Counted from the stretch's first letter, positions 45,086-55,003 are shown. The stretch is DNA of 64,000 nt from Ruegeria arenilitoris (GCF_013032445.1 NZ_WQCA01000002.1:248001-312000); one strand, 5' to 3'. Numbers and translations: made by a program. Notes: generated from the sequence alone by a model not told the origin.

Positions 45086-46198
<1,113 letters not shown>

Positions 46199-46328
46199 GG
46201 TGCTTGTCTCCCTGTCTTCTTTGACCCGACCCTGCGTCAAATACAGGGTATTTTCAACTGCGCTTTCATGGCAGGTTAGCTAAATGTTTGATATTGCAGA
46301 AACGACATTGTCACGATGAGGACCGCCA

Positions 46329-46616
46329 ATGCACCGATTTTTTCCGATCCTGATCCTTCTGGCAGCTTGTGCGGACACCAGCATTCCCCAGGACGTTGCC
46401 GCCACTTCGGGAAACGCTGCGGTGGATCTGGCCTTTTGCAAGGGCGAGCCTTTTGCTGATGCAGTTGGCCAGTCTGTGTCGACCATTCAAGCCGATCTTC
46501 CGGAACGGTCGCGCGTTCTGGGCCCGGATGACATCGCCACGCAGGATTATCGCATCGATCGGCTAAATGTTTACGTGAACGGAGCGGGGACCATTCAGCG
46601 CCTGACCTGCGGGTAA
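46329..46616 (+). CDS. Lipoprotein, I78 (peptidase inhibitor-like) family
   Basis: 95 residues. A lipobox-like LLAAC ends the signal peptide at about residue 14, so it is probably membrane-anchored in the periplasm. GQSVSTIQADLPERSRVLGP and the end YRIDRLNVYVNGAG...LTCG fit the Inhibitor_I78 domain. A true inhibitor role is unproven. It ends 61 bases before imuB. Confidence 0.8.
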   Translation: MHRFFPILILLAACADTSIPQDVAATSGNAAVDLAFCKGEPFADAVGQSVSTIQADLPERSRVLGPDDIATQDYRIDRLNVYVNGAGTIQRLTCG

Positions 46617-46646
46617 GCGTGGACTCGGCAGATGATTCTGCGATAA

Positions 46647-46661
46647 GAACAAAATGGGAAC
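46647..46661 (+). promoter_or_regulatory. LexA (SOS) box upstream of imuB
   Basis: GAAC-AAAATGG-GAAC, a perfect alphaproteobacterial LexA operator. It ends 16 bases before the imuB ATG. Confidence 0.85.
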
Positions 46662-46677
46662 ATTTTGATGTCTGCCG

Positions 46678-48330
46678 ATGCCCAAACGCCGAATACTCTC
46701 ACTGTGGTTCCCCCGTCTGGGGGCTGAACGGCTGGTCCGCGCTGCGCGGGGCCTGCAGGATGGGCCTTTGGCCGTGGTGGCTGAACAGTCGAACATGCAG
46801 GTGATCACCTCGCTGAACGCCGAGGCCCACGCCGCCGGTCTGCGCGTCGGTCAGCCGGTGCGCGACGCCCATGCCATGTGTGCGGCACTGGTAACGCGCC
46901 CCCGCAACGCCCCGGCCGAGGCTGCATTCCTGACCGCTTTGCGCCGCTGGGCGGGCAAGTTCAGCCCATGGGTAGCTGAGGAGGCTCCGGACGGGTTGAT
47001 CGTCGACCTGTCCGGCTGCGCGCATCTGTTCGGGGGCGAACAGGCGCTGCTGAGCGTCCTTGAAACCGACTGCGCCGATATGGGCCTCAGCGTGCAGATG
47101 GGCATCGCCGACACGCTGGGCGCGGCCTGGGCCTTGGCGCGCTATGCGGGGCAAGAGGCCACGTCCGACCGCAATGGTGACGCCATCAGCCAAGAGGCGC
47201 GCGCCACTCGCGCCCGGGCGGGCAAACGGCGGCACTGGACCAAAGGCGGAGTTGCGCCGCAGGTAATGGCCTTGGGCGGCGGCGCACGCATTGCGGCACC
47301 GGGGCAATCCTATGGCGCGCTCAGCCCCCTGCCCATCGCGGCGCTGCGGCTGGAGGATCAGGTGGTTGCGCAATTGAACCGTCTGGGTCTGCGCCGGATC
47401 GGGGACCTGCTGGGCCAACCGCGTGCGTCATTGGCGCGACGGTTCGGGCGCGGGCTGGTGCTGCGGCTGGATCAGGCCATGGGCAGCGCGCCCGAGCCGG
47501 TTTCCCCCGCCCGCCCGCCGCATCATTTCGCGGTGCGCATGACGCTACCCAACCCGATCGGCCTGACCGAAGACGTGATGGCCGCCATCGACCGGGTGCT
47601 GCCGACGCTCTGCACCAAGCTGGAAGAGAAAGGTCGCGGCGTCCGCACCCTGCGGCTTGAGGCGCATCGCGCCGATCAGGCGGCTGAGATCATAGAGGTC
47701 GGGCTGGCCCGCCCAACCCATGACAAACACCGCATTCGCCCTTTGTTAGAGATGAAAATTGATCAGATCGACGCGGGCTATGGCATCGACATGCTGCGGC
47801 TTGAGGCGGTTCAGACCGAACCCATCCACGCTCGCACCATGGCCGGCCATGCCGAGGCCCGTCAGGTGGCGCGCAACCGCCTTGAAGGCAATACCGCCGT
47901 GGACGACCTGATCGGCAAGCTGGGTGCGCGGGTCGGCTTGGAGGCGATCACACGGCGCCACCCGGCGGCCTCTCACATCCCCGAAAAGACCGCGCAAACG
48001 CTGGCCGCCGCATGGTCGGAACCCGCGCGCGACTGGCCGGTCCCGCCCCGTCCGCGCCCCTTGCATATGTGGCAACCCGAGCCGGTGATGGCCCCGGAAA
48101 CGCCGGATGTTCCAACCGCCTTTCGCTGGCGCGGGCGCGACTGGCAACTGGCGCAGGCCACCGGCCCGGAACGGATCGCCCCGGAATGGTGGCTGGACGA
48201 CCCCAACTGGCGCAGCGGTGTACGCGATTACTGGGTGGTGGTGACCGAACAGGGTGAACGGCTGTGGCTGTTCTACGGCCATGGCGGCACCCTGTCGGCG
48301 GGCTGGTTCTGTCAGGGACAGTTTGGCTGA
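46678..48330 (+). CDS. imuB: ImuB, inactive Y-family polymerase-like mutasome protein
   Basis: 550 residues. The Y-family fold is recognisable (LWFPRLGAERL, LSGCAHLFGGEQALL, GIADTLGAAWALARYA, QLNRLGLRRIGDLLGQP, FGRGLVLRLDQAMG), but the acidic metal-binding motifs of active polymerases are replaced (LWFPRL and DLSGCAHLFGGE), as in ImuB. It bridges DnaE2 to the beta clamp during SOS mutagenesis. The in-frame TGA at 46666 fixes the start at the ATG at 46678 (or CTG 46672), with no ribosome site; the leader must be very short or absent. No imuA precedes it. Confidence 0.93.
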   Translation: MPKRRILSLWFPRLGAERLVRAARGLQDGPLAVVAEQSNMQVITSLNAEAHAAGLRVGQPVRDAHAMCAALVTRPRNAPAEAAFLTALRRWAGKFSPWVAEEAPDGLIVDLSGCAHLFGGEQALLSVLETDCADMGLSVQMGIADTLGAAWALARYAGQEATSDRNGDAISQEARATRARAGKRRHWTKGGVAPQVMALGGGARIAAPGQSYGALSPLPIAALRLEDQVVAQLNRLGLRRIGDLLGQPRASLARRFGRGLVLRLDQAMGSAPEPVSPARPPHHFAVRMTLPNPIGLTEDVMAAIDRVLPTLCTKLEEKGRGVRTLRLEAHRADQAAEIIEVGLARPTHDKHRIRPLLEMKIDQIDAGYGIDMLRLEAVQTEPIHARTMAGHAEARQVARNRLEGNTAVDDLIGKLGARVGLEAITRRHPAASHIPEKTAQTLAAAWSEPARDWPVPPRPRPLHMWQPEPVMAPETPDVPTAFRWRGRDWQLAQATGPERIAPEWWLDDPNWRSGVRDYWVVVTEQGERLWLFYGHGGTLSAGWFCQGQFG

Positions 48331-48347
48331 ATTGACCTGATTAGAGT

Positions 48348-49073
48348 CTATTTTCCACGATATACCAGCCAATCCGGAAGGTAATCCAACAACCTGATTA
48401 CCCAGGAAAACGGGGCCGGAAAATCGGCGCGGAAGCGGCGGCGTGACATCGCCTTCACCACCCGCTCTGCCGCGTCCTCGGGGCTCATCAACATCGGCAT
48501 CCTGAAGCTATTTTTCTCGGTCAGACGGGTTTTGATGAAACCCGGATTGACGATCCGCACCGTTACCCCTGTACCCACCAGATCGAACCGCATGGTCTCG
48601 GCCAGCGAGATCAGCGCCGCCTTACTGCCCGCATATCCCACTGCCGCTGGCAAGCCGCGATACCCGGACAAGGATCCGATGAGCGTGATATCCCCCCGGC
48701 CCGCACGGACGAATCTGCGCACCGTTTCCCCCAGAACCCGCAACGCGCCGGTGTAGTTCACGTCGGTCATTGCCAACACGGCCTCGGTATCCCAATCGGC
48801 CGAGCGCATCGGTTCGTAGGCTCCGGCGTTATAGACCAGCCCGTCTACCTCTCCGGCCTCAACCGCGGCACGGCGCACGGAATCCAGATCGGTCACATCA
48901 CACGGCACGGCTTGCGCATTGGGGAGGATGGCGCAGATTTCGGCAAGACGGTCAATATTGCGCGCGGACAGGATCAGATGCGCGCCTTGGCGGCTCAGCA
49001 CCTCAGCCAGCGCCCGGCCCAGACCCTCGCTGGCACCAATGATCCAATAGGTTTTTCCGTCAAAACTGCTCAT
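48348..49073 (-). CDS. Short-chain dehydrogenase/reductase of the sigma-E-type cluster
   Basis: 241 residues. Cofactor site GASEGLGRAL, structural YNAGAYE, catalytic Ser in LIGSLSG and YAGSK are present; the C-terminus ends with a hydrophobic stretch (FSWVIRLLDYLPDWLVY) that could associate with the membrane. It is divergent from the FAD-oxidoreductase gene with a paired sigma-E-like promoter between them. In other proteobacteria an SDR of this kind sits with the oxidoreductase/DUF3833 genes. Confidence 0.87.
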   Translation of the reverse strand: MSSFDGKTYWIIGASEGLGRALAEVLSRQGAHLILSARNIDRLAEICAILPNAQAVPCDVTDLDSVRRAAVEAGEVDGLVYNAGAYEPMRSADWDTEAVLAMTDVNYTGALRVLGETVRRFVRAGRGDITLIGSLSGYRGLPAAVGYAGSKAALISLAETMRFDLVGTGVTVRIVNPGFIKTRLTEKNSFRMPMLMSPEDAAERVVKAMSRRRFRADFPAPFSWVIRLLDYLPDWLVYRGK

Positions 49074-49097
49074 GCGCCCATTCCAGTTGAGTCTCAT

Positions 49098-49127
49098 CTG
49101 TTACGGACAGGGCTAGAGGTCGGATCA
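49098..49127 (-). promoter_or_regulatory. Sigma-E-like promoter for the SDR gene
   Basis: On the minus strand TGATCC, 18 bases, then TAACAG, 25 bases before the SDR start. The TGATC -35 element and an AT-rich -10 beginning TA match what I recall of the Rhodobacter sphaeroides RpoE (singlet oxygen) promoter form. Confidence 0.45.
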
Positions 49128-49178
49128 CTTCACCAGACGTCACGACATAGTGCGTTTCAGAAAAACTTCTAATCCGAT

Positions 49179-49208
49179 TGATCCACCTCCGCATATGCTG
49201 CGTATCCT
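49179..49208 (+). promoter_or_regulatory. Sigma-E-like promoter for the FAD-oxidoreductase operon
   Basis: TGATCC, 18 bases, then TATCCT, ending 29 bases before the chosen ATG. The -35 box and the spacing are identical to the divergent promoter for the SDR gene; the -10 match is weaker. Confidence 0.45.
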
Positions 49209-49237
49209 ATTGTAAAATGTCGCACAAAGAGGATGGC

Positions 49238-50572
49238 ATGTTCGACGAAACCCGAGGCGTACGCAAGAAAATCGCAGTAGTAGGTGCAGGTATCTCAGGT
49301 CTGTCGGCCGCTTACTATCTTTCCGAAGCCAACGACGTCACCGTTTATGAGGCCGAACCCCGGCTGGGTGGTCACGCCCGCACGGTGATGGCGGGCAAGA
49401 ACGGCGATCAGCCCGTTGATACCGGATTCATCGTCTTCAACTATGTCACCTACCCTTATCTGACGCGCCTGTTTGATGAGTTGAACGTACCGGTCATCAA
49501 GTCCGAAATGAGTTTTGGTGCCACCATCGACAACGGCCGTATCGAATACGGCCTGAACAATCTACGCACCCTGACGGCGCAGAAGCGCAATCTTGCGCGT
49601 CCGGCTTATTATAAGATGATCGCCGACATCTTGCGTTTTGGTAAAGAAGCCCCCGAGGCCGCGCAGGATGACGACACAACGATCGGAGAACTGGTTGATC
49701 AGCTGCGTCTGGGCCATTGGTTCCGCCATAATTACCTGATGCCGATGTGCGGTGCGATCTGGTCTACGCCAGTGGAGTTTGTGGATCAGTTCCCGGCACG
49801 CTCGCTGGTGCAGTTCTTCCGCAATCACGCCCTGTTGGCCAGCGGTCGCGCCAATCAGCATCAGTGGTACACGGTCAAAGGTGGCAGTATCGAATATGTC
49901 CGTCGCATTGATGCCGCTCTGCGCGCGCGGGGCAGCGAAATTCGTCTGGCCTCGCCCGTCGATCGCATTCAGCGGGATGAAACCGGTGTGACCGTTCACA
50001 GCCAGGGGCAGGCCGATTTGTACGACGAGATCATCCTCGCCACACATTCCGACCAGTCGCTTGCCATTCTGGGTGAGGCGGCAACGGATGCGGAAAAGGC
50101 CGCGTTAGGGTCTATTCGTTACCAACCCAACACCGCCATCCTACATTGCGACCCAAGCCAGATGCCGCGCAGGCGTGCCTGCTGGTCCAGCTGGACCTAT
50201 CGCTCGCAAGCCGGGAATGTGGGGGTCACCTATTGGATGAACCGTTTGCAGAACATTCCGGACAGCGACCCGCTGTTTGTGACGTTGAATGCATCATCAG
50301 AAATTCCCGCGGATAAAATCTATGACCAGGTCGAGTTTGCCCATCCGGTCTTCGACAAGGCAGCCCTGAAAGCACAGGGGCAAATCCGCGAGATGCAGGG
50401 ACAGAACCGAACGTGGTTTGCCGGAGCCTACAACCGGCATGGTTTTCACGAAGACGGGATTGCCAGCGCGATGCACGTTGTCGAGCGCTTGAACGGCATC
50501 CCGCAAACACTCGGAGCTGAAAATGGCATTCTTGCAAAAGATCCGGCCATCCCTGCCTCGGCCGAAGTATAA
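49238..50572 (+). CDS. FAD/NAD(P)-dependent flavin amine oxidase-like oxidoreductase
   Basis: 444 residues. Rossmann FAD motif VVGAGISGLSAAYYL with the acidic end YEAEPRLGGHART, then DTGFIVFNYVTYP, WSTPVEFVDQFPARSL and the C-terminal TWFAGAYNRHGFHEDGIASA. This is the oxidoreductase type found beside cyclopropane-fatty-acid-type synthase and DUF1365 genes in sigma-E regulons. The ATG at 49238 follows AGAGGA. The last 50 bases overlap the next gene. Confidence 0.88.
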   Translation: MFDETRGVRKKIAVVGAGISGLSAAYYLSEANDVTVYEAEPRLGGHARTVMAGKNGDQPVDTGFIVFNYVTYPYLTRLFDELNVPVIKSEMSFGATIDNGRIEYGLNNLRTLTAQKRNLARPAYYKMIADILRFGKEAPEAAQDDDTTIGELVDQLRLGHWFRHNYLMPMCGAIWSTPVEFVDQFPARSLVQFFRNHALLASGRANQHQWYTVKGGSIEYVRRIDAALRARGSEIRLASPVDRIQRDETGVTVHSQGQADLYDEIILATHSDQSLAILGEAATDAEKAALGSIRYQPNTAILHCDPSQMPRRRACWSSWTYRSQAGNVGVTYWMNRLQNIPDSDPLFVTLNASSEIPADKIYDQVEFAHPVFDKAALKAQGQIREMQGQNRTWFAGAYNRHGFHEDGIASAMHVVERLNGIPQTLGAENGILAKDPAIPASAEV

Positions 50573-51068
50573 ATTCCTTCGCCCAGCGTTGCTGTCCCTC
50601 TGCCTGCTGACCCCCGGTGGCTTGGCGGCGTCATCCGGCCTGAACGAACTCGACAACCCACAACTGCGCGGCACCGCGACCTTTCGTTATCTCGGGCTAC
50701 CGTTGTATGACGCGCAGCTGTTCACACCGGGCGGTTCTGCGTTCAGTTGGAACCAGGACTTTGGGTTGCAGTTGCAATACCGCCGCAACGTGAGCCAAAA
50801 GGCGTTGGTCAACTCGACATTGGATGAGATGCAGCGCATTGGCCGCGCGGCACCTGTACGCGATCAGCTCCAAGTCTGCTTCAAAGCGGTCAAAAAGGGA
50901 GATCGCTATCTGGCGGTGTCCGAGGGACCAAACAAAGTTTCGTTCTGGCTGAACGGGCGCAAGACCTGCACAATGTCCTATCCGGGGATCAAGCGCAGCT
51001 TCATGTCCGTATTCCTGGGGGAGAACACCCGCTCCGCCGCCTTTACGCAAAGGCTGCGAGGGCAGTGA
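50523..51068 (+). CDS. Chalcone isomerase-like exported protein
   Basis: 181 residues. An N-terminal hydrophobic segment (about 18-36) acts as signal peptide or anchor. RGTATFRYLGLPLYDAQLFTPGG is typical of the bacterial chalcone-isomerase-like family, as are YRRNVSQKALVNSTLDEM and VSFWLNGR. It is not expected to act on flavonoids. It begins inside the oxidoreductase gene (50-base overlap) after GGAG, so translation is coupled. Confidence 0.82.
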   Translation: MAFLQKIRPSLPRPKYKFLRPALLSLCLLTPGGLAASSGLNELDNPQLRGTATFRYLGLPLYDAQLFTPGGSAFSWNQDFGLQLQYRRNVSQKALVNSTLDEMQRIGRAAPVRDQLQVCFKAVKKGDRYLAVSEGPNKVSFWLNGRKTCTMSYPGIKRSFMSVFLGENTRSAAFTQRLRGQ

Positions 51069-52291
51069 TGCTGTACCCGCGGGTCAGCCTTTATGCGTTG
51101 ATGCTGGCTGCGGCGGGTATCCCGCTTTACATCCATCTGCCACGTTTTGCCGCCGTGAATCTCGGCATCGGCTTGGGAGTGATCGGCACCGTTCTGCTGG
51201 TGATCCGCATTGTCGATCTGGTGCAGGACCCGCTGATCGGATGGGCCATCGACCGCTGGCCGCGGGCACAGGTGCTGTTCGCTGCGGCGGCTGCGATTGG
51301 GCTGGCTATTGGGTTTCCTTTGTTGTTTGGCCTGCCCCAAGGTGTGAGTATCGCCTTGTTAGTATCTGTTTTGGTGCTGTTATTCTCGGCCTATAGCCTC
51401 GGAACAATTCTGCTCTATGGCCGCAGTGCAACGCTGGCTAAACAGGCTGACGCCAAAGAACTAATGACGCTGGCCGCGTGGCGCGAAGGTGGGCAACTGA
51501 CCGGAGTGATCCTTGCCGCCAGCGCTCCCGCCTTATTCGTGGCATTCGGGGCGAGCGCGCAAGGGTATCCTGCCTTTGGGTTGTTTATGGGTCTGCTGGC
51601 CGTCCTGACACTGCTGCTGACCTTCCCGATCTGGCGTCGTACCCCGATCACTGGTCAGGGGTTATCTTTCGCCGGGCTGGGTCAGGCTGGTGCGTTGCGC
51701 CTTCTGTTTTTGGCGTTGGTCAACAGCCTGCCGGTGGCCATCACCTCTACGCTGTTTCTGTTCTTTGTCGAGGACCGCCTGCAACTGCCCGGAAAGGCCG
51801 GGCCGCTGCTGATCCTGTTCTTCCTCAGCGCCGGGGCAAGCGTGCCACTCTGGGCCAAGCTCAGCAACCGGATTGGCCCAAAACAGACCCTGATGATCGC
51901 CATGCCGCTGTCGATCGCGGGTTTTATTGGGGCTGCCACATTGTCAGCCGGAAATCTGACCGGATTCGCAATGATCTGCCTGACCTCGGGCGCTGCTTTA
52001 GGGGCGGATATGGTCGTGCTGCCTGCCATGTTCTCAGTGGTGCTGACGCGGGCGGGGCTGAATGCCTCGGCTGCCTTCGGCATCTGGTCTTTCGCGGGCA
52101 AGCTGGGGCTCGCACTTGCCGCCTTTTTCACTCTGCCGCTGCTGGAACGTAGCGGGTTCACTCCGGGGCAGACAAACTCGGCCGAGGCGTTGCGTACACT
52201 CAACTTCGCCTATGCCTTGCTGCCCTGCATCCTGAAACTCGGCGCGTTCGGGCTGGTCCTAACGCTGCCAACGGAGGTCTCAGCCAAATGA
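51068..52291 (+). CDS. MFS / GPH-type transporter
   Basis: 407 residues with about 12 membrane segments. GVIGTVLLVIRIVDLVQDPL (the DPL motif after a conserved Asp) and IGWAIDRWP mark the glycoside-pentoside-hexuronide-like branch. It begins on the previous stop (TGATG). Related transporters sit in the same oxidoreductase clusters of R. sphaeroides; substrate unknown, perhaps a lipid-derived compound (inference). Confidence 0.85.
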   Translation: MLYPRVSLYALMLAAAGIPLYIHLPRFAAVNLGIGLGVIGTVLLVIRIVDLVQDPLIGWAIDRWPRAQVLFAAAAAIGLAIGFPLLFGLPQGVSIALLVSVLVLLFSAYSLGTILLYGRSATLAKQADAKELMTLAAWREGGQLTGVILAASAPALFVAFGASAQGYPAFGLFMGLLAVLTLLLTFPIWRRTPITGQGLSFAGLGQAGALRLLFLALVNSLPVAITSTLFLFFVEDRLQLPGKAGPLLILFFLSAGASVPLWAKLSNRIGPKQTLMIAMPLSIAGFIGAATLSAGNLTGFAMICLTSGAALGADMVVLPAMFSVVLTRAGLNASAAFGIWSFAGKLGLALAAFFTLPLLERSGFTPGQTNSAEALRTLNFAYALLPCILKLGAFGLVLTLPTEVSAK

Positions 52292-52905
52292 CTGTCATCG
52301 CCATCCTTCTGCTCGCCATCCTTATCCTGATCGTCGCCCAGCGCCGGTTCCTGAGTTTTCGGTCGCAGGCGCCAACGGACTACGCAGCCACCGGGCCTGC
52401 GTTCAAAATGAAGGAGAACCTGAACGGAGAAATCCTATCCGAAGGGCTGATCTATGGGCCCAATGGCAAGATGTCGAACAGCTTTGTCGCTCGTATGGTC
52501 GGCCATTGGGACGGCAATACCGGTACTCTGTCCGAGTATTTTACCTATTCCAACGGTAAGAAGATGAACCGCAAATGGTATCTGACGCTGGGCACCGGCA
52601 ATACGTTTACAGCCACGGCGGACGACATCGTGGGCGAGGGTCACGGCACCATTTCCGGTTCCACCGTCAAGCTGACCTACCGGATCATCCTGCCCGCGGA
52701 TGCGGGCGGACACACTCTGGACGTCACCGATTGGATGTACCTGACTGAAAACGGCGTGATCATGAATCGCTCCGAGATGCGCAAATATGGCCTCAAAGTC
52801 GCCGAACTGGTCGCCACAATGCGCCCTGCGCCCGAGGCGAAGCCGGCCCATGTCAGCGGATCAAACGGTTACGACGCGACGGCCGAAAAAAGGACGTTGC
52901 AATGA
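52288..52905 (+). CDS. DUF3833 family protein (first of a tandem pair)
   Basis: 205 residues. One N-terminal membrane segment (2-19), then a lipocalin-like domain with GEILSEGLIYGPNGKMSNSF, HWDGNTGTLSEYFTYSNG, WYLTLGTGNTFTATADDIVG and LDVTDWMYLTENGVIMNRSEM. Overlaps both neighbours by 4 bases. It may carry a lipid or small hydrophobic ligand; this is inferred from the fold. Confidence 0.82.
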   Translation: MTVIAILLLAILILIVAQRRFLSFRSQAPTDYAATGPAFKMKENLNGEILSEGLIYGPNGKMSNSFVARMVGHWDGNTGTLSEYFTYSNGKKMNRKWYLTLGTGNTFTATADDIVGEGHGTISGSTVKLTYRIILPADAGGHTLDVTDWMYLTENGVIMNRSEMRKYGLKVAELVATMRPAPEAKPAHVSGSNGYDATAEKRTLQ

Positions 52906-53444
52906 TCACCCGCCGGTTTCTGATCTCGGCCCTCGCCATTCTCGGACTTGCCACGCTGGCGGCTTGTTCGGCCAAACCGCGCGTTCCCAAGTCCTTTCTG
53001 TCTGACCGGCAACTAAACCTTGAGGAGTTTTTTGAAGGCAAAACCGTCGCCTATGGTCAGTTTCAGGATGTGTTGGGCAATGTGCCCCGCCGGTTCACCG
53101 TCGAGATTGACGGTACATGGGATGGTAAAACCCTGACGCTGGTCGAGGATTTCGTCTATGACGACGGAGCTACCGAACAACGCATCTGGACCTTGACCAA
53201 AACCGGCGAGGATACATGGACCGGCACCGCTCCGGGCGTGTTAGGCACCGCCAGCGGAGTTGAACGCGGCGATACATTCAACTGGAAGTACAAGATCGAC
53301 CTGCCCGTGAAAGACGGCACCATGCGGGTGAATTTCGATGATTGGATGTGGCTGCTGAGTGACGACCGGCTGCTGAACCGCGCCTACGTCTCTCGCTATG
53401 GCGTGCGGCTGGGTGAGGTCATTCTGTTCTTCGAAAAGCACTAG
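52902..53444 (+). CDS. DUF3833 family lipoprotein (second of a tandem pair)
   Basis: 180 residues. The lipobox LAAC (about 19-22) indicates a lipoprotein. The domain parallels its upstream neighbour block by block (VAYGQFQDVLGN, DGTWDGKTLTLVEDFVYDDG, FDDWMWLLSDDRLLNRAYVS), which suggests an old duplication. Last gene of the plus-strand operon; it converges on tonB with 24 bases between. Confidence 0.83.
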   Translation: MITRRFLISALAILGLATLAACSAKPRVPKSFLSDRQLNLEEFFEGKTVAYGQFQDVLGNVPRRFTVEIDGTWDGKTLTLVEDFVYDDGATEQRIWTLTKTGEDTWTGTAPGVLGTASGVERGDTFNWKYKIDLPVKDGTMRVNFDDWMWLLSDDRLLNRAYVSRYGVRLGEVILFFEKH

Positions 53445-53468
53445 GGCAAACCGTCCGCATCCAAACCT

Positions 53469-54629
53469 TCAGTTACTGGTATAAAAGAAGGACAGCTTTC
53501 GGCTGACGCCTCCAGGTGGTTTTGGGAAGGGTGAGGCCGCGCGGACTTGCGCCTTGGCTGCGCGCTCGACTTCGGACGTACCACTGCTGTCCACAACGTC
53601 AACCCAGGCCAATGTGCCGTCCGCGTTGATCTCGAAAAAGACCTTCGCAAAGCCCCGTGCGGACGTGTAGACAATCGGTGCGCGGTTCAGGTGAACCAGA
53701 ACCCGCCCGGCATAGTTGGTTCTGTCCGAGTTTCCGGGCCCACGCCCGCCCGATCGCGCGCCGCTATCGCCCGAGGTGAATGAATCAACGCCGCGACGCT
53801 GATAAGTGGTGAGAGGCGACTCGATTTCGCGTGTTGGAAACTGCAGATCGCTGAAATCCCGTGCCCCGCGTAACGTACCCACAGATTCAGGTTGCGACCG
53901 ACGATCCGGCAGGCGTGGACGAATCGAAGAGGTCAGCGCCTGCTCCGGCTCCTCGCTGTTTTCTTCCGCGTCGGGCACTGGCTCAGCCGGGGTGGCGGGG
54001 ATATCGGCCTCGATCGCCTCGCTTTCAGAAGGCACGACCGGCACAATCGACGGAACGGAGTTTTCCGCTGGTTCGGGCAAAGCGGCAATCTGCTCAGCTT
54101 CGGTGGGCTCGGGTGCAGCCGGTGTTTCCTCCGCCGGTTCTGTGGCTTCGGGGCTGCCCTCGGGCGTTTCGGCAACCTCAGACTCCTCGACCGGCGGGGC
54201 CTCTTCCACCTCATCGCTGGCGGATTTGTCGCCATCCGTCGTGTCCTGTGTTTCCCGAGCCTCTGTTTCGACCGGTTCAGGGGCCACTGGCTGCAGGATT
54301 TCGGACGTGCCGGTATCGGGGGCATAAGTCTGCTGCGGATTGTCCGAAGCTACATGCACCTCACTGATTGGAATCTCCTCCGGTTCTGGCGCGGGTTCCA
54401 ATGGTTCCTCCACCGGGGGTTCCGGAGCTTGGGGCGGCTCAGCTTCTACCGGTTCGGCGACGGACTCCACAAGATCCTCGAAACTGTTGCTCAGCTCGAC
54501 GGAGTCCCCCCGACCTGCGTTATCCGGCTGCTGAGCCAGTCTGGGCGCGGTCAGGCTTAACCCCATCAGGTGCAGCAGCAAGGACAGCAGCGCCGCAAGG
54601 ACAGCGATCACGACCGAACCCCGGATCAT
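53469..54629 (-). CDS. tonB: TonB family energy transducer
   Basis: 386 residues. One N-terminal membrane anchor (about 5-25) precedes a long acidic Pro/Glu/Ala-rich region (about 50-235) that spans the periplasm, and a C-terminal TonB domain (about 300-386) with VLVHLNRAPIVYTSARG, VFFEINADG and VERAAKAQVRAASPFP. The spacer is acidic (PEP repeats) rather than the classical Pro-Lys type. It overlaps the upstream exbD by 4 bases. No TonB-dependent receptor gene lies in the window. Confidence 0.9.
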   Translation of the reverse strand: MIRGSVVIAVLAALLSLLLHLMGLSLTAPRLAQQPDNAGRGDSVELSNSFEDLVESVAEPVEAEPPQAPEPPVEEPLEPAPEPEEIPISEVHVASDNPQQTYAPDTGTSEILQPVAPEPVETEARETQDTTDGDKSASDEVEEAPPVEESEVAETPEGSPEATEPAEETPAAPEPTEAEQIAALPEPAENSVPSIVPVVPSESEAIEADIPATPAEPVPDAEENSEEPEQALTSSIRPRLPDRRSQPESVGTLRGARDFSDLQFPTREIESPLTTYQRRGVDSFTSGDSGARSGGRGPGNSDRTNYAGRVLVHLNRAPIVYTSARGFAKVFFEINADGTLAWVDVVDSSGTSEVERAAKAQVRAASPFPKPPGGVSRKLSFFYTSN

Positions 54630-55003
54630 TCCAGCGCCTTCTCGGTCACGACAAACACCGATGCCGCGCCAAGCCGGCGCAGCTCGCCGGTGACCTCAAT
54701 CAGTCGTGCGCCCGAGGCTTCACGATCCGGAACGATCCGCACTGGCCCGGGGTCGCGCCCGGCCATATAGGCTTCCGGCTCCACAGGTGTACCGCGAAAG
54801 CTGAGTGTACCATCCCGGTGCAACACCAGCGCGTCTGGCGGCTCACGGCCTTCCAGCTCGGACGTGTCGACCAGATTCAGATCGGGATCCAGCGGAGTGG
54901 CCACCGTACCTGCGATCAGAAAGAAGATCAGCATCAGGAACACGACGTTGATCAGCGCAATGGTCGAGTCGCGTTTGCGGCGGGGGCGGCTATGGCGGAT
55001 CAT
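54626..55003 (-). CDS. exbD: Biopolymer transport protein ExbD (second copy)
   Basis: 125 residues. Short basic N-terminus, one membrane segment (INVVFLMLIFFLIAG), then a periplasmic domain. The segment starts IALINVVFLM, where the usual acidic LIDVIF has Asn in place of the proton-carrying Asp. This is a real difference from the first copy. It overlaps both neighbours by 4 bases. Confidence 0.88.
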   Translation of the reverse strand: MIRHSRPRRKRDSTIALINVVFLMLIFFLIAGTVATPLDPDLNLVDTSELEGREPPDALVLHRDGTLSFRGTPVEPEAYMAGRDPGPVRIVPDREASGARLIEVTGELRRLGAASVFVVTEKALE

